Shown here: piece by piece, positions 7,253 through 15,484 of the stretch | Numbering within the stretch: the first letter of the stretch is position 1 | How the letters are laid out: each line of letters starts with the position of its first letter | Assembly: GCF_001375535.1 (NCBI RefSeq) | Contig: NZ_LN831197.1 | Location: 1,397,330-1,461,329 of the forward strand | Length of the DNA stretch: 64,000 nt | Source of the DNA: Bacillus niameyensis | Lineage (GTDB): Bacteria > Bacillota > Bacilli > Bacillales > Bacillaceae_C | Reading direction: 5' to 3' | Made by a program: the position numbers and the translations under genes | Notes under the pieces: model-generated | Databases searched by the model: none | Seen by the model: the letters and a program-made list of their open reading frames with translations, nothing else | What the model was told of the DNA's origin: nothing

Positions 7253-7418
7253 AATAAAGAGGCCACAAAAAATGCGGCCTCCGTTTGTCATTTCCGCTTA
7301 GGCGGAAATCACCCCACTGCGATTGATCAAAATAATCAGCCCCCTTTCCGATATTCTATCGGTCCGACAACTTTATTAACTCATATTTTGAACTTGTTGA
7401 ACAAGAGAAAAAATATTT
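7253..7418 (-). repeat. multi-hairpin element with micro-ORF, copy A
   Basis: Homologous to copy B at 34169-34338; the core 7323-7369 matches 34244-34290 at 46 of 47 positions. Read on the minus strand it has a weak promoter-like start, a hairpin CCGATA-GAA-TATCGG, then a Shine-Dalgarno-like AAAGGGGG. A 10-codon frame follows at 7330-7298 (TTG start, product MINRSGVISA), whose stop lies in the hairpin ATTTCCGC/GCGGAAAT. A terminator-like hairpin GAGGCCGC/GTGGCCTC with a T-rich tail ends it. It lies directly after the MFS gene on the same strand. It could be a small RNA, a leader-type mobile element or a MITE; I do not recognise it. Confidence 0.65.
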
Positions 7419-7451
7419 ATAGGCAAAGATTACCAGGAGTACTATTTCTAG

Positions 7452-8702
7452 TCATTTTCCTTGAGAATATAAAGGTTCTTGTAAAATATTTCCCTCGGCA
7501 TCCATTTCTTTTTCAAGCAGGACTGAACTTTCTTTAAGACTTAGCATCACTATAAAGGATAGGCAATATAAGGTAGCCAGATATATCATTGCAACTGTCA
7601 TATTATAATTTTGCAGAAGGAAACCAACGAGAATTGGTGAGAGTCCGCCTATAGCTCGCCCAAAGTTAAAGATTGTATTTGTAGCCGTGCTTCGGACATG
7701 GACTGGATAAAAACTACTAATCAAAGCTCCATACCCAGCAAACATTCCGTTGGAGAAAAAGCCAACAATCGCTCCACCAATTAAGACACCAGCACTACCT
7801 GTTGCAAAGGAATATAGAAACACTGCACTTGCTGAGGCTATTAAAAAGATCCCAAAAGATCGTTTTGCTCCAAACCGATCCATGAATTGTCCGAATGTCA
7901 GCATTCCGATGATCATTCCAATTGCTGTACTAATTGTCCATAAAGCAGAACTGGATACCGAGAGTCCTTGCGATTTTTGTAACATGGAAGGAAGCCAAAT
8001 CATTAGTCCGTTATAACCAGCAATTTGTACAGTTGCCATGATAGCTAATGCAATAGTGGTCATCGATGTTCTAGGAGTTGCAAACAAATGCCCTAGTTTG
8101 CTTTCTTTCTTACTTGTTACTGCTTTCTCCTTTTGAGCAGCCAGCCATTCAGGAGACTCATCTAAATTTCTTCGAACAATAAATGCAAAAACGACCGGGA
8201 CGATTCCTACGAAAAATAATGCTCTCCATCCTAAGGTTGGTAGAATGATCGCACTAAGAAGTGCAGCTAGAATAACGCCGTATTGAGCACCTACACTTAC
8301 ATAGGAAGAAACTCTTCCTTGTTTGTTCTTTGGCCATGCCTCTGCAACAAGAGCCATACCAATTCCATACTCTCCGCCCGCACCAAGACCAGCAATAAAT
8401 CTAAACAGATATACTTGTTCAATATTTGTAGCCAGTCCAGTTAAAGCCGTGCCGATTGCAAAAAAGATAATACTATAAGTAAAAACCCGAACACGTCCAA
8501 ACTTGTCTGCTAAAATTCCAAAAATGACTCCGCCAATTAGCATGCCAAAATTGGTGACCGAAGAAATAAGCCCTCCTGTTGCAAGATCAATGTGAAAACT
8601 AGCTACCATCATGGACATTGCAAAAGAGATGAACATAACATCCATGCCTTCCAAAGTTAGGCCCGCTACCGAAGCAACAACTGTTTTTTTACGATATTCC
8701 AT
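7452..8702 (-). CDS. MFS transporter, aromatic acid:H+ symporter-like, under a PyrR-type attenuator
   Basis: About 416 residues with 12 membrane segments. The start is the ATG at 8702 (MEYRKKTVVASVAGLTLEGMD), which follows GGAGG by 8 bases; a longer frame adds 28 unlikely residues that fall in the leader. Motifs typical of the AAHS/sugar-acid branch are visible: LEGMDVMFISF in helix 1, GILADKFGRVRV (loop 2-3), RFIAGLGAGGEYGIGMALVAE in helix 4-5, and FMDRFGAKRS in the second half. It would import an organic anion with protons through the cytoplasmic membrane. The leader contains PyrR-binding-like motifs and a terminator, so the cargo is plausibly a pyrimidine precursor such as orotate; that is inference. 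The downstream neighbour on the opposite strand is a carbamoylase-type amidohydrolase. Confidence 0.85.
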   Translation of the reverse strand: MEYRKKTVVASVAGLTLEGMDVMFISFAMSMMVASFHIDLATGGLISSVTNFGMLIGGVIFGILADKFGRVRVFTYSIIFFAIGTALTGLATNIEQVYLFRFIAGLGAGGEYGIGMALVAEAWPKNKQGRVSSYVSVGAQYGVILAALLSAIILPTLGWRALFFVGIVPVVFAFIVRRNLDESPEWLAAQKEKAVTSKKESKLGHLFATPRTSMTTIALAIMATVQIAGYNGLMIWLPSMLQKSQGLSVSSSALWTISTAIGMIIGMLTFGQFMDRFGAKRSFGIFLIASASAVFLYSFATGSAGVLIGGAIVGFFSNGMFAGYGALISSFYPVHVRSTATNTIFNFGRAIGGLSPILVGFLLQNYNMTVAMIYLATLYCLSFIVMLSLKESSVLLEKEMDAEGNILQEPLYSQGK

Positions 8703-8777
8703 CTGTTCCATCCTCCAATACCATTTTCTCGTTAAGACATTCTTGATGTATGGGAATGGAATCAAACTACTCCATTC

Positions 8778-8947
8778 TCTTTTCAAGCCTCACAGGACAT
8801 GATTAAAAGAGATGCTTAACATGACCATAAAAAATACCCTTCCGTCTTAAAGGACGAAAAGGGCTTGAGTTTACATAGATATACAAATATCACCTATATA
8901 ATCGTCCTTTTCGGCCTCACAGGACCGCATTAAAGGTAATTATTATA
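8778..8947 (-). promoter_or_regulatory. PyrR-type transcription attenuator leader of the MFS gene
   Basis: On the minus strand, from upstream: a TATAAT -10 (8947-8942), then a PyrR-binding-like site (8935-8903) with TTTAATGC, GGTCCTGTGAGGCC and AAAAGGACG. Next comes an intrinsic terminator (8866-8829; CCCTT..CGTC/GACG..AAGGG, then TATTTTTT), followed by a second TCCTGTGAGGCT site (8809-8778) just before the gene. Nine bases of the first site (AAAGGACGA) are complementary to TCGTCCTTT inside the terminator, giving the mutually exclusive antiterminator of pyr leaders. In the known mechanism UMP-bound PyrR stabilises the upstream hairpin and causes termination. The fit is to the known motif pattern; no folding program was run. 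Confidence 0.75.
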
Positions 8948-9167
8948 GTAGAATAATAGCATATTTAAAAAATGTGTTCAAGAAAAAATTTCGTGACCTA
9001 ATGGGGACTTACATTTTATATAATCAGAAATGCTATGAGGGAAGTTCGAGACCACTGAAAGTTCTTATGGCACTTTTAGTCCCCTTTTTGATTTGAATCT
9101 GCCACGAAGCTTTTCTAGAAAGATTATTGATTTACAATCACAAAAAGACATGCACCTAGGGTTATTG

Positions 9168-10718
9168 CTATAAAATAATGTTTAATTGCTCCCTTACACC
9201 CTCTATTAAATCGAATGGGGTCACTCCATAATGGGACAAGGTCGTTGCTTTTTCCTCTCCAGCTCTAGCATGTAAATATGTTGCTGAAATTACCGCGTTT
9301 CTCGGCGTCGCGCCTTGAGCCAAAAACGATGCGACCATCCCAGTTAACACATCACCACTCCCGCCTTTTCCAAGTGCATCATGGCCATGGGGATTGATAA
9401 AAACGTCTCCATTCGGAGTAGCAATTATCGACCGATGACCTTTTAAAAGTAAATAGATCTTATGGTCCTTGGCAAAATTCTCAGCAATTTCCAAGCGCCT
9501 TTCTTCTACTTCCCTTACAGTCATATTTAATAAAGTAGCCATCTCTCCAGGATGTGGGGTAAAAACAATATTTCCTTTATACTCTCTAATTATATCCATA
9601 TGATTTCTTAGCAAATATAACGCATCCGCATCTATGACGATAGACTGCTGACCAAGAGATTGAAAAAGTAATTTAATCCACTGTTCTCCCCCTGAAAAAC
9701 GAGAAATTCCGGGGCCAATAGCTATACTATCAAATTGATGGAGTCTTTCTGATAGTTCAGAAATGGCCGTTTCAGAAAAATGGCCGTTTTTTTCAGCTAA
9801 TGGTAATAATAATGATTCTGGACTTTGACTAGCTGCGATCGGATAAATACTTTCTGGAACCGCTAAAGTGATAAGTCCTGCTCCACTATTAAAAGCTGCC
9901 TTAGCTGTAAAAATTGGCGCACCTACATAAGATCGTGATCCGCCTATAACGAGAACATGCCCAAATGTTCCTTTATGTCCGGATGGCGGTCGTATAGGTA
10001 ATGAGGATTTTACAAACGAATCCGTTATCAACTGCGGCATCTTTAAATCTAAATCTTTGACAATAGATGAGGGTACGGAAATATCTACAACTTTCCATTC
10101 CCCTATATAATTCGGTCCATCATTAAGGAAAAATCCTCTCTTTGGAAAAACAAAACTAATAGTTTTTGTTGCTTGTATAGCTACTCCTTCTACCTTTCCA
10201 TCATCACTTGAAACACCTGATGGTATATCAACGGATATGATCATTTTCTTTCCTGCAAATCCGTTCACCGATGTAATCACTTGATCAACGGGCTCCTTAA
10301 CTCGTCCTTTGACACCTGTCCCTAATATTGCATCGACAATGATATCAGCATGATCCAGTAAGGACTGTAATTTTTCAAACTTACGATCCTGAAAATAAAA
10401 AATCGGCAATCCTCGATTCTGATAAACTTCAAAATGTACTTTTGCGTCGCCTTTTATTCGGTTTGGATTAACCAATAAACAAAGCAGAGGATCTAACCCA
10501 AGATCAAATAGCCTCCTAGCAATCACAAACCCATCTCCGCCATTATTTCCACTACCTGCAAGTATTAAAACTCGTGGATTTTGATTGGGTAAGTCTGCTA
10601 TTATTTCATTCACAACTTGTGTTCCTGCATTTTCCATTAACACAACACCAGGGAGACCAATTTTCTCCATTGTATACTGATCCATTAACTGCATTTCTTT
10701 TTGACTTGCTATGTACAT
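9168..10718 (-). CDS. nnr: bifunctional NAD(P)H-hydrate epimerase / ADP-dependent dehydratase
   Basis: At 516 residues this is the full fused form. The N-terminal YjeF_N domain (about 1-210), with GSGNNGGDGFVIARRL and VDAILGTGVKG, epimerises R- to S-NAD(P)HX. The C-terminal ribokinase-like domain (about 225-510), with HKGTFGHVLVIGGSRSYVGAP, TPHPGEMATLL and GKGGSGDVLTGM, dehydrates S-NAD(P)HX using ADP. Together they repair hydrated NADH and NADPH in the cytoplasm. The ATG follows an AGGAG site. It is monocistronic and divergent from the ribulokinase gene, 86 bp away. Confidence 0.95.
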   Translation of the reverse strand: MYIASQKEMQLMDQYTMEKIGLPGVVLMENAGTQVVNEIIADLPNQNPRVLILAGSGNNGGDGFVIARRLFDLGLDPLLCLLVNPNRIKGDAKVHFEVYQNRGLPIFYFQDRKFEKLQSLLDHADIIVDAILGTGVKGRVKEPVDQVITSVNGFAGKKMIISVDIPSGVSSDDGKVEGVAIQATKTISFVFPKRGFFLNDGPNYIGEWKVVDISVPSSIVKDLDLKMPQLITDSFVKSSLPIRPPSGHKGTFGHVLVIGGSRSYVGAPIFTAKAAFNSGAGLITLAVPESIYPIAASQSPESLLLPLAEKNGHFSETAISELSERLHQFDSIAIGPGISRFSGGEQWIKLLFQSLGQQSIVIDADALYLLRNHMDIIREYKGNIVFTPHPGEMATLLNMTVREVEERRLEIAENFAKDHKIYLLLKGHRSIIATPNGDVFINPHGHDALGKGGSGDVLTGMVASFLAQGATPRNAVISATYLHARAGEEKATTLSHYGVTPFDLIEGVREQLNIIL

Positions 10719-10804
10719 GTTTAGCGCTCCTAATTCCTCAATAATTAATTGATTATTCCTTCATTTCAGTTTACCATGAATTTTATAAGTGATCACTGGG
10801 AGGA

Positions 10805-12463
10805 ATGCATGAATTGAATTATTCAATCGGAATTGACTTTGGAACTGCCTCCGGAAGAGTTTTAATTGTCAATATTCATACAGGAGAAGTAGTAGGAATG
10901 AGTGTATGCCCTTATAAACATGGTGTAATTGAAGAAAACTTTGATACTCAAAAAATTCCTGCTGATTATTCTTTACAAAACTCAATTGACTATTTAGATG
11001 TTTTAAAAAAAGGTGTACCTGAAGCTATTTACGACGCCAAGGTGGATCCGCAGGAAATTGTAGGTATCGGAATAGGCTTTACCTCCTCGACGATGATTGT
11101 AACAGATCAGGATTTCACTCCTTTAAGTTGGAACGATAAATATAAAAATAACCCCCATGCCTATGTCAAACTATGGAAACATCATGGTGCAAAAGAAGAG
11201 ACAGATCGAATTTTAGATGTAGCTCATTTAGACTTAAATCGCTATCTTGGAACATATGGCTTTAATGTTAGCAGTGAATGGATGATTCCAAAAATCCTGG
11301 AATTAAAGAATAAGGCACCTGACATTTTAAAAGAAGCTGCGTACATCATGGAAGCTGGAGATTGGGTCGTATCGTTGTTGTTAGGTAAAAATGTGCGCAG
11401 TAATTGTGCAAGGGGGTTTAAATCATTTTGGAATGAAGAAAATGGCTTTGATTTCGACTTTTTTGAAAAAATTGATGAAGATTTATCGATGATAATTAAA
11501 GAGAAATTTGATGGCGAATTAGTTAAAGTAGGTCAAAGCGCTGGAAATTTAACAGATAATATGAGTGAATTACTGGGGCTACGAGCTAACATGCCTGTTG
11601 CTCCTGCAATCATCGATGCCCATGCAGCGTTGTTAGGAATTGGTGCTGTCAAGCCAAATCAGTTTACGATGGTGATGGGCACATCAACTTGTCACCTTAT
11701 GTTACATGATAAGCAAAGTAAAATCCAAGGTATATCTGGAAGTGTAAAGGATGCTATTATACCAGGATTATATGCGTATGAGGCAGGCCAATCAGCTGTA
11801 GGTGATTTATTTGAATGGGTTAATAAGCAAGTTCCAAAAGAATATGTATCTGAAGCAGAGCGACAACAGATTTCTATTTTTGATTTACTAGAAATAAAAG
11901 CTTCTCAAAAAGGCATTGGAGAAACAGGCCTGATTGCCCTAGATTGGCACAATGGAAACCGCTCTCCTTTAAGTAACAGCGATTTATCCGGTATTCTTAT
12001 TGGTTTGACCCTTCATACGAAGATCGAGGACATTTATAGGGCTTATATAGAAGCAACTGCCTTTGGAACAAAAATGATCATGAATTCGTATGAATATGCT
12101 CAGTTGGAAGTTTACGAGGTTTTTGCTTGTGGAGGTATACCTAAAAAAAATGCCTTACTCCTTCAAATTTATGCGGATATTTTAAATAAACCCATACATG
12201 TCTCAGACAGTGACTATGCGCCGGCTGTTGGCGCAGCAATACTCGGAGCGGTTGCTAGTGGTGAGTATGAACGAGTCTGTGATGCAGTTACTAAAATGAA
12301 ACAACCTTTATTCAATATAGTAAAGCCTAATCCTATAAATGTTGCTCAATACGACCAATTATTTCATCTTTACGAGGAATTACATCAATACTTTGGGATT
12401 CAAAATAAAAAATTGATGAAAAGATTAGTTAAGTGCCAATATAATGGAATGGCTATCTCTTAG
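10805..12463 (+). CDS. araB: ribulokinase, FGGY family
   Basis: 552 residues, close to the usual AraB length. FGGY_N motif IGIDFGTASGRVLIVN is at the N-terminus, followed by GIGFTSSTMIVTD, an AraB-type region NARGFKSFWNE-like (NCARGFKSFWNEENGF), MVMGTSTCHLML, YEAGQSAVGDLFEWV and VFACGGIPKKN in the C-terminal ATP domain. It phosphorylates L-ribulose to ribulose 5-phosphate. The ATG at 10805 is only one base from GGGAGG; the in-frame TTG at 10814 has ideal 10-base spacing and may be the true start (MNYSIGIDFG). No araA, araD or arabinose transporter is next to it, so it is an orphan kinase and its substrate may differ. Confidence 0.85.
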   Translation: MHELNYSIGIDFGTASGRVLIVNIHTGEVVGMSVCPYKHGVIEENFDTQKIPADYSLQNSIDYLDVLKKGVPEAIYDAKVDPQEIVGIGIGFTSSTMIVTDQDFTPLSWNDKYKNNPHAYVKLWKHHGAKEETDRILDVAHLDLNRYLGTYGFNVSSEWMIPKILELKNKAPDILKEAAYIMEAGDWVVSLLLGKNVRSNCARGFKSFWNEENGFDFDFFEKIDEDLSMIIKEKFDGELVKVGQSAGNLTDNMSELLGLRANMPVAPAIIDAHAALLGIGAVKPNQFTMVMGTSTCHLMLHDKQSKIQGISGSVKDAIIPGLYAYEAGQSAVGDLFEWVNKQVPKEYVSEAERQQISIFDLLEIKASQKGIGETGLIALDWHNGNRSPLSNSDLSGILIGLTLHTKIEDIYRAYIEATAFGTKMIMNSYEYAQLEVYEVFACGGIPKKNALLLQIYADILNKPIHVSDSDYAPAVGAAILGAVASGEYERVCDAVTKMKQPLFNIVKPNPINVAQYDQLFHLYEELHQYFGIQNKKLMKRLVKCQYNGMAIS

Positions 12464-12483
12464 TTGTAAGCGATAGCCTTTTT
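12451..12483 (+). terminator. intrinsic terminator of araB
   Basis: The stem GGCTATC (12451-12457) / GATAGCC (12472-12478) is followed by five T. The left arm lies inside the last codons of the gene; the stop is at 12461-12463. Confidence 0.8.
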
Positions 12484-12485
12484 CC

Positions 12486-12514
12486 GTGCCTGGCACACCC
12501 CGGATTTTGTCGAA
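12486..12514 (+). repeat. 29-bp GTGCCTGGCAC repeat, left copy flanking the DMT gene
   Basis: GTGCCTGGCAC, then CCCCG, then TTTTGTCGAA. It matches the copy at 13406-13434 at 26 of 29 positions in the same orientation, exactly 920 bp away. GTGCCTGGCAC is itself near-palindromic. The stop codon of the transporter gene begins 3 bp beyond the repeat. Confidence 0.8.
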
Positions 12515-12516
12515 AA

Positions 12517-13386
12517 TTAAGTAACATTGTATTTTCTCTGCATTAAAAACAAAAAAACGCCAAGTAGCGCAAAGAGACCTCCTATTATTTGCAAACCTGA
12601 AACCTGTTCATTTAATAATAAAGCAGCTAGAATCGTAGCACCCACTGGTTCTCCTAAAACACACATTGAAATTGTTGTTGTGTTTACATAGTTTAACAGT
12701 AGATTAAAGATCACATGGGCAACAGTAGGAAAGATCGCTAGCAACAGAAATATCCCCCATTCACGAGCACCGTAACCAACAAGCTCAACGTTAATCAAAA
12801 GATTGTAAATCGTCAATGATACCCCCGCAAAGAAGAAGACACAAAAGCTATAAATCCAATGAGAAACTTTTTTTACTACACTTTGTCCAATTAATAAATA
12901 ATGAACAACTGCAATGACGCTTAAAAATGATAAGATATCCCCTATAATAATCGCCTTATCCGTTCCAAAATCGCCCCATCCTACCAATGCGACACCAAAA
13001 ATAGCTATTCCAATCAATATTAATGTACGGTAAGATGTCCTTTCTTTATAAACTAGAAATCCTCCGACTAGAGCTACGATCGGTTGCAGTGCAAGTATAA
13101 TTGTTGAACTAGCTACTGTTGTTAATTTTAGAGAGCCAAACCAGAGAGCAAAATGAGCAGCTAGGAATATACCGGAAGTAGCTAACAAAACCCAGCTTTT
13201 TTTAGATATCCTCTTAAATTCGCCCCTTTTCTTTATCACGAACGGCAACAATAAAATACTGGCAAAATACATCCGATACATACTAATTATCGTCGCCGGA
13301 GCTTCTGACCATTTCACAAAAACCGCAGCAAAAGATATTGTAATAATTGCTAATATTAATAAAAATAAAATCGATCTCTTGTTCAC
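12517..13386 (-). CDS. DMT superfamily (EamA) transporter
   Basis: About 289 residues and ten membrane helices arranged as two EamA repeats (roughly 5-135 and 150-285), with markers such as AAHFALWFGSLKLTTVASSTIILALQP in the first half and GEPVGATILAALLLNEQVSGLQIIGGLFALLGVFL in the second. I chose GTG at 13386, which follows AGGGGGAG; the longer frame starts at a GTG inside the flanking repeat and has no ribosome site. It is a metabolite exporter/importer of the cytoplasmic membrane; the substrate cannot be told. The gene is bracketed by two near-identical 29-bp repeats, which suggests it was inserted or mobilised as a unit. Confidence 0.85.
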   Translation of the reverse strand: MNKRSILFLLILAIITISFAAVFVKWSEAPATIISMYRMYFASILLLPFVIKKRGEFKRISKKSWVLLATSGIFLAAHFALWFGSLKLTTVASSTIILALQPIVALVGGFLVYKERTSYRTLILIGIAIFGVALVGWGDFGTDKAIIIGDILSFLSVIAVVHYLLIGQSVVKKVSHWIYSFCVFFFAGVSLTIYNLLINVELVGYGAREWGIFLLLAIFPTVAHVIFNLLLNYVNTTTISMCVLGEPVGATILAALLLNEQVSGLQIIGGLFALLGVFLFLMQRKYNVT

Positions 13387-13405
13387 TTTACTCCCCCTAA
13401 ATACG

Positions 13406-13434
13406 GTGCCTGGCACTCCCCGAGTTTTGTCGAA
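13406..13434 (+). repeat. 29-bp GTGCCTGGCAC repeat, right copy flanking the DMT gene
   Basis: The partner of the repeat at 12486-12514 (three mismatches). It sits 20 bp upstream of the transporter start and overlaps the falsely extended N-terminus. Confidence 0.8.
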
Positions 13435-13553
13435 TAACGCAGATGCAGCCTGCCCTATTGTACCACAATGTCATTTTACTAAGAAAAGGCTTTTGCCATC
13501 TCCATTCATAAGTTTTCTCATATTTTATATAAAGTACTTTTTTGGAGGTGCTC

Positions 13554-13841
13554 ATGTTGTATAGAAAGGGAATCTCAAGGAGAACACAATCCCGCTGTAT
13601 TTTTCCTGGATATAACTGGTGCGGCCCAGGCTGTAGTGGTCCTGGTGCTCCGATAAATGATGTTGATGCTTGTTGCATGAGACATGATCTTTGTCTTCGT
13701 CGCAACATTGATCCATGTATTTGCGATTTCGCTTTCATGGATTGTCTCCGTCCAAAGATGTCCCGTCCTACCCCAGATGGTCGACATGCCTCCCTCATGT
13801 ATGGAGCAATGCGTTTACGGACTTCATTTAGATGCAGATAA
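13554..13841 (+). CDS. small phospholipase A2-like protein
   Basis: The ATG at 13554 follows GGAGGTG at the right distance and gives about 95 residues. The core reads YNWCGPGCSGPGAPINDVD followed at once by ACCMRHDLC. This has the Ca-binding glycine-rich loop pattern and the catalytic CCxxHD helix of the phospholipase A2 superfamily, most like the short viral/bacterial forms. It is Cys-rich and Arg-rich with no clear signal peptide. A 2-acyl-ester hydrolase acting on phospholipids is expected; the location (cytoplasm, spore or phage-like particle) cannot be read from the sequence. It stands alone between the DMT gene and an unknown gene. Confidence 0.75.
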   Translation: MLYRKGISRRTQSRCIFPGYNWCGPGCSGPGAPINDVDACCMRHDLCLRRNIDPCICDFAFMDCLRPKMSRPTPDGRHASLMYGAMRLRTSFRCR

Positions 13842-13969
13842 ACAGAAGTCGTAATTTAGGATAAATTCTCCCTATAATATAAGTAATTTGATTGGCTTTC
13901 AATCTAATATTTTAGGATAATACTAATAGGATCAATTACAGATATTTAAAATAGTTGGGGGATTTCTAA

Positions 13970-14404
13970 ATGGAATTGAACAAGATTACGCTGCCTGCTG
14001 CTTATATGATTGAAACCCTGCGTAGTAAAGGTATTACAAATGAACAACTACTTACTCAAATTAACAATAGGGATATTAGCCCCTGGAAAAATGTAAGTGA
14101 ACATTTTGATTTTAATGAATTAATTAAACTTGCCGATCAAGATCAAAATGCTTTTAAATCGATTGTTTTGCAAGGATATTCCATAAAATTTGTTACTATC
14201 CGTGGCTTACAAAACTTATTGCGGCTAAAATTCGATATCGTCGAAGATCGTGATTACCTTGTAACCGATAAAGGCATTTCTGAGTTGCAAATAGAAAATT
14301 CACAATTAGCTGTACTCAAACAGATGCTTTCCAAAAACTGTACTATTTTCGAGATGAAATCAGCCGAGCAACATAAGAAAATAGTTCGAATTGAATTGAG
14401 TTAA
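13970..14404 (+). CDS. hypothetical protein, 144 residues
   Basis: I do not recognise this family. It is a soluble, mixed alpha/beta protein, MELNKITLPAAYMIETLRSK at the N-terminus. The first half is helical with a possible small helix-turn-helix (EQLLTQINNRDISPWKNVSEHF), and the second half is more beta-like (FVTIRGLQNLLRLKF, RDYLVTDKGISELQI). There is no signal peptide, membrane segment or Cys cluster. GGGGGA precedes the ATG, and a strong terminator follows, so it forms its own transcription unit. Reading frame, start site and terminator support a real gene. Confidence 0.65.
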   Translation: MELNKITLPAAYMIETLRSKGITNEQLLTQINNRDISPWKNVSEHFDFNELIKLADQDQNAFKSIVLQGYSIKFVTIRGLQNLLRLKFDIVEDRDYLVTDKGISELQIENSQLAVLKQMLSKNCTIFEMKSAEQHKKIVRIELS

Positions 14405-14426
14405 AAAGGGCATTTTTCAGATTAAG

Positions 14427-14464
14427 AAAGGGAGTTTTTGTCTAAGACAAAAGCTCCCTTTTTT
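14427..14464. terminator. bidirectional intrinsic terminator between convergent genes
   Basis: AAAGGGAG...TTTTGTC, loop TAA, GACAAAA..CTCCCTTT, then TTTT. It serves the 144-residue gene (plus strand) and probably the peptide transporter operon (minus strand). Confidence 0.85.
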
Positions 14465-14509
14465 AATGTTCAGATATCTGAGAAATATACAAACGCTCTG
14501 TTTCGCCTC

Positions 14510-15484
14510 TTATTCTACAAAGTGACAGGCTACAAAATGGCCTGCCTCCACCTCTCTAAATTCAGGAATTTGCTTGCGGCAAACTTCTTGTGCAAACGGA
14601 CAACGTGTATGAAATTTACATCCTTTTGGAGGATTGGCTGGATTCGGGATATCTCCCTTTATAATAATCCGCTCCCTTTTCAACGTTGGGTCAGGAATTG
14701 GCACAGCGGAAAGTAAAGCCTTAGTATAAGGATGAAGAGGGTTTCCATAGAGCCTATCTCGACTCGCAAGCTCCATCATCGTCCCGAGATAAAGGACACC
14801 AATTGTTGAACAAAGATGCTCTACAACACTAAGATCATGTGAGATAAATAACATTGTAATATCTTTTTCTTGTTGTAGTTCACTAAATAAGTTAATGATT
14901 TGAGCCTGAATTGATACATCCAATGCTGAAACAGGCTCATCAGCAACTATAAAATCTGGATTTAAAACAATTGCCCGGCCAATTCCGATCCGTTGACGTT
15001 GTCCACCGCTAAATTCATGTGGAAAACGATCATAATGATAAGGGGCAAGACCACAAATTTCTAATACTTCCAGTACTTTCTCCCTCACCTCATTTTTACT
15101 GGCGAGTCCATGATCCAGTAAAGCTTCAGCAATGGCGTCCCCAATTCTAATCCGAGGATTTAACGAACTGTATGGGTCCTGAAAAATAAATTGGAGCTTC
15201 GGGCGCAAACTTCTCATTTCTTTTTTTGACAAAGTATGGAGATTCTGTCCCTTATAAAGCACCTCCCCTGAGGTAATGGAAGTCAGCCGTAAAAGTGTTC
15301 GTCCGATTGTACTTTTTCCACTTCCTGATTCTCCAACGAGACCAAAAGTTTCCCCTTTTTTGATCGTAAAGCTAACTCCATCAACAGCTTGCACAACTTC
15401 GGGATTTCTCTTAAAAATATTGCTTGGTTCCCCATAATATTTTTTCAACTGATTTACTTCAATTAAAGGTACTGCCTCACTCAT
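14510..15484 (-). CDS. peptide ABC transporter ATP-binding protein, AppF/DppF type
   Basis: 324 residues. Walker A is GESGSGKST (about 55), signature [14 protein letters not shown] (about 155), Walker [14 protein letters not shown] and H-loop LFISHDLSV. It ends in the C-terminal oligopeptide-transporter extension with Cys residues ([17 protein letters not shown]...VACHF), typical of DppF/OppF and able to bind an Fe-S cluster. It energises uptake of peptides together with the D subunit. Its ATG overlaps the stop of the preceding ATPase gene by four bases. It is the last gene of the operon. Lengths of all five transporter subunits resemble B. subtilis App proteins more than Opp or Dpp. Confidence 0.93.
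   Translation of the reverse strand: MSEAVPLIEVNQLKKYYGEPSNIFKRNPEVVQAVDGVSFTIKKGETFGLVGESGSGKSTIGRTLLRLTSITSGEVLYKGQNLHTLSKKEMRSLRPKLQFIFQDPYSSLNPRIRIGDAIAEALLDHGLASKNEVREKVLEVLEICGLAPYHYDRFPHEFSGGQRQRIGIGRAIVLNPDFIVADEPVSALDVSIQAQIINLFSELQQEKDITMLFISHDLSVVEHLCSTIGVLYLGTMMELASRDRLYGNPLHPYTKALLSAVPIPDPTLKRERIIIKGDIPNPANPPKGCKFHTRCPFAQEVCRKQIPEFREVEAGHFVACHFVE

Noticed and set aside
9056-9095. Hairpin ACTGAAAG/CTTTTAGT with CCCCTTTTT on the plus strand
   Set aside because: Looks like a terminator but no plus-strand gene ends upstream of it; left unassigned.
13397-13798. Minus-strand frame across the phospholipase-like gene
   Set aside because: It overlaps a gene with a good start and PLA2 motifs and shows no family features or start site.
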